A DNA stretch of 34,167 nt from assembly GCA_029242545.1 (NCBI GenBank), contig JAQWTV010000169.1:1-34167 (forward strand), read 5' to 3'. Shown piece after piece: positions 33,659 to 34,167 of the stretch. The translations under genes were made by a program, and so were the position numbers. The stretch comes from Roseibacillus sp. GTDB lineage: Bacteria; Verrucomicrobiota; Verrucomicrobiia; Verrucomicrobiales; Akkermansiaceae. The notes below the pieces were generated by a model. It did not search any database and was not told the origin of the DNA. It worked only from the letters and a program-made list of their open reading frames with translations. Within the stretch, counting starts at the first letter, position 1, and every line of letters starts with the position of its first letter.

Positions 33659-34030
33659 TCTGACAGGGGAAGTAAAGTGGAAAGGATCCATGGATACCCC
33701 TCCTTCCGTCTATCTTCGCTGATTGATCGTTTTGGCGCCTAAAAAAAGGTAACTTAAGAAAGCCGAACTGTGAACTATCCACAGCGATAATCACCCCTCT
33801 GTCTTGGTTCAGAGCCCAGTCTCCTTCTTCGGCCTCGTATGTGGCCTCCCATTCAAGGGCTCCCTCCGGGCCATATTTGATCACATACACCTCCCACTGG
33901 TCGGAAACATCAGAGCCTGACCGTGCGTCGCGATCCGGTAAGCTTGTGCAAGACCGTCGCGAAGGCTCCTTCCCCCGGTATTCATTTTCCTTCGGGGCTT
34001 AGGGCCTGCAAGCTAGGCTTCCACTCCCTC
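33659..34030. other. Upstream regions of two divergent genes, with a possible decayed coding fragment on the minus strand
   Basis: Between the barrel gene and the last sulfatase. On the minus strand at about 33945-33750 a frame reads [20 protein letters not shown] followed by GVIIAVDSSQFGFLKL, resembling the repeat found in secreted proteins of the type 'DxWVVKxDxxGNxxWxKTYGG ... GGYIxAGxTxSFG'. An in-frame TAA lies about 35 codons upstream and no usable ATG precedes it, so it looks like a remnant. TAGGCT at 34014-34019, 11 bases before the sulfatase ATG, is a weak -10 candidate. Confidence 0.3.
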
Positions 34031-34167
34031 ATGTCCCGCTCCTTTCTTCTCATCTTCCTCGGCCTATCCGGACTGGTAGCGGCCGCGCCCCCGCCCAATG
34101 TGCTGCTCATCATGGCCGACGATCTCGGCTACTCTGATCTGGGATGCTACGGAGGAGAGATTCAGAC
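34031..34167 (+). CDS. Secreted sulfatase, N-terminal part only (runs off the right edge)
   Basis: The visible 45 residues are a signal peptide ([20 protein letters not shown]) followed by [20 protein letters not shown] and GGEIQT, with the metal-binding Asp pair at 30-31. This start is nearly identical in pattern to the CCPTR arylsulfatase at 15880 (IMADDMGYSDIGCYGSEIRT), so an arylsulfatase of the same subfamily is likely. The FGly motif and the rest of the enzyme lie outside the window. The leader before the ATG is CCACTCCCTC, without a Shine-Dalgarno. It shows that sulfatase genes continue beyond the helicase-selD-queA region. Confidence 0.88.
   Translation, partial: MSRSFLLIFLGLSGLVAAAPPPNVLLIMADDLGYSDLGCYGGEIQ

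Overview
The window looks like a chromosomal stretch of a marine or otherwise polysaccharide-degrading member of the PVC group, most likely Verrucomicrobiota. This is inferred from gene content: many secreted sulfatases of different subfamilies, a sulfatase with HEAT repeats, a fucokinase-type GHMP domain joined to a UDPGP-type nucleotidyltransferase, and secreted proteins carrying a PVC-style beta-sandwich domain. Almost no start has a Shine-Dalgarno sequence. No rRNA, tRNA, CRISPR array, insertion sequence or phage gene was recognised.

Left part (1-3.5 kb, minus strand): two overlapping nucleotide-sugar genes, a short GalU-like nucleotidyltransferase followed by a very large kinase/nucleotidyltransferase fusion whose 3' end lies outside the window. 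The long fusion frame is open from 2695 to the left edge.

Sulfatase island (3.6-19.1 kb): eight different secreted sulfatases, seven on the plus strand and one (HEAT-repeat type) on the minus strand, with a ninth starting at the right edge (34031). They are not recent duplicates. Their formylglycine motifs differ (CRPSL, CNPSR, CWASR, CSAAR, CSPSR, CSTSR, CCPTR, CHASR). Between them sit a PRiA4_ORF3-family protein, a PPP-type phosphatase and a lactonase-family beta-propeller. Directly after the last of the eight is a membrane-anchored AlgJ/AlgX-like SGNH protein. No sulfatase-maturing enzyme, glycoside hydrolase lyase set or SusC/D pair is visible, so maturation and uptake genes must lie elsewhere.

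Middle and right part: an SNF2 helicase with a SWIM zinc finger, a secreted purple-acid-phosphatase-like enzyme with an inserted beta-sandwich domain, then a plus-strand group selD - GH-A/GT2 fusion - queA. The selD gene contains an in-frame UGA at its catalytic position with a hairpin just downstream, so it is very probably a selenoprotein; the organism should therefore have a full selenocysteine decoding system. After a 350-base gene-poor stretch come a small zinc-ribbon membrane protein, a secreted S41 peptidase that shares its beta-sandwich domain with the phosphatase, and an outer-membrane beta-barrel-like protein.

Taken together, the window suggests a cell that desulfates (and perhaps de-esterifies) complex sulfated glycans outside the cytoplasm and makes nucleotide sugars for its own glycans. 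The sulfatase substrates cannot be read from sequence. The points most worth following up are the Sec-containing SelD, the kinase/pyrophosphorylase fusion with a degenerate ATP loop, the two off-consensus sulfatases, the AlgJ-like protein without an MBOAT partner, and the nested domain in the phosphatase.
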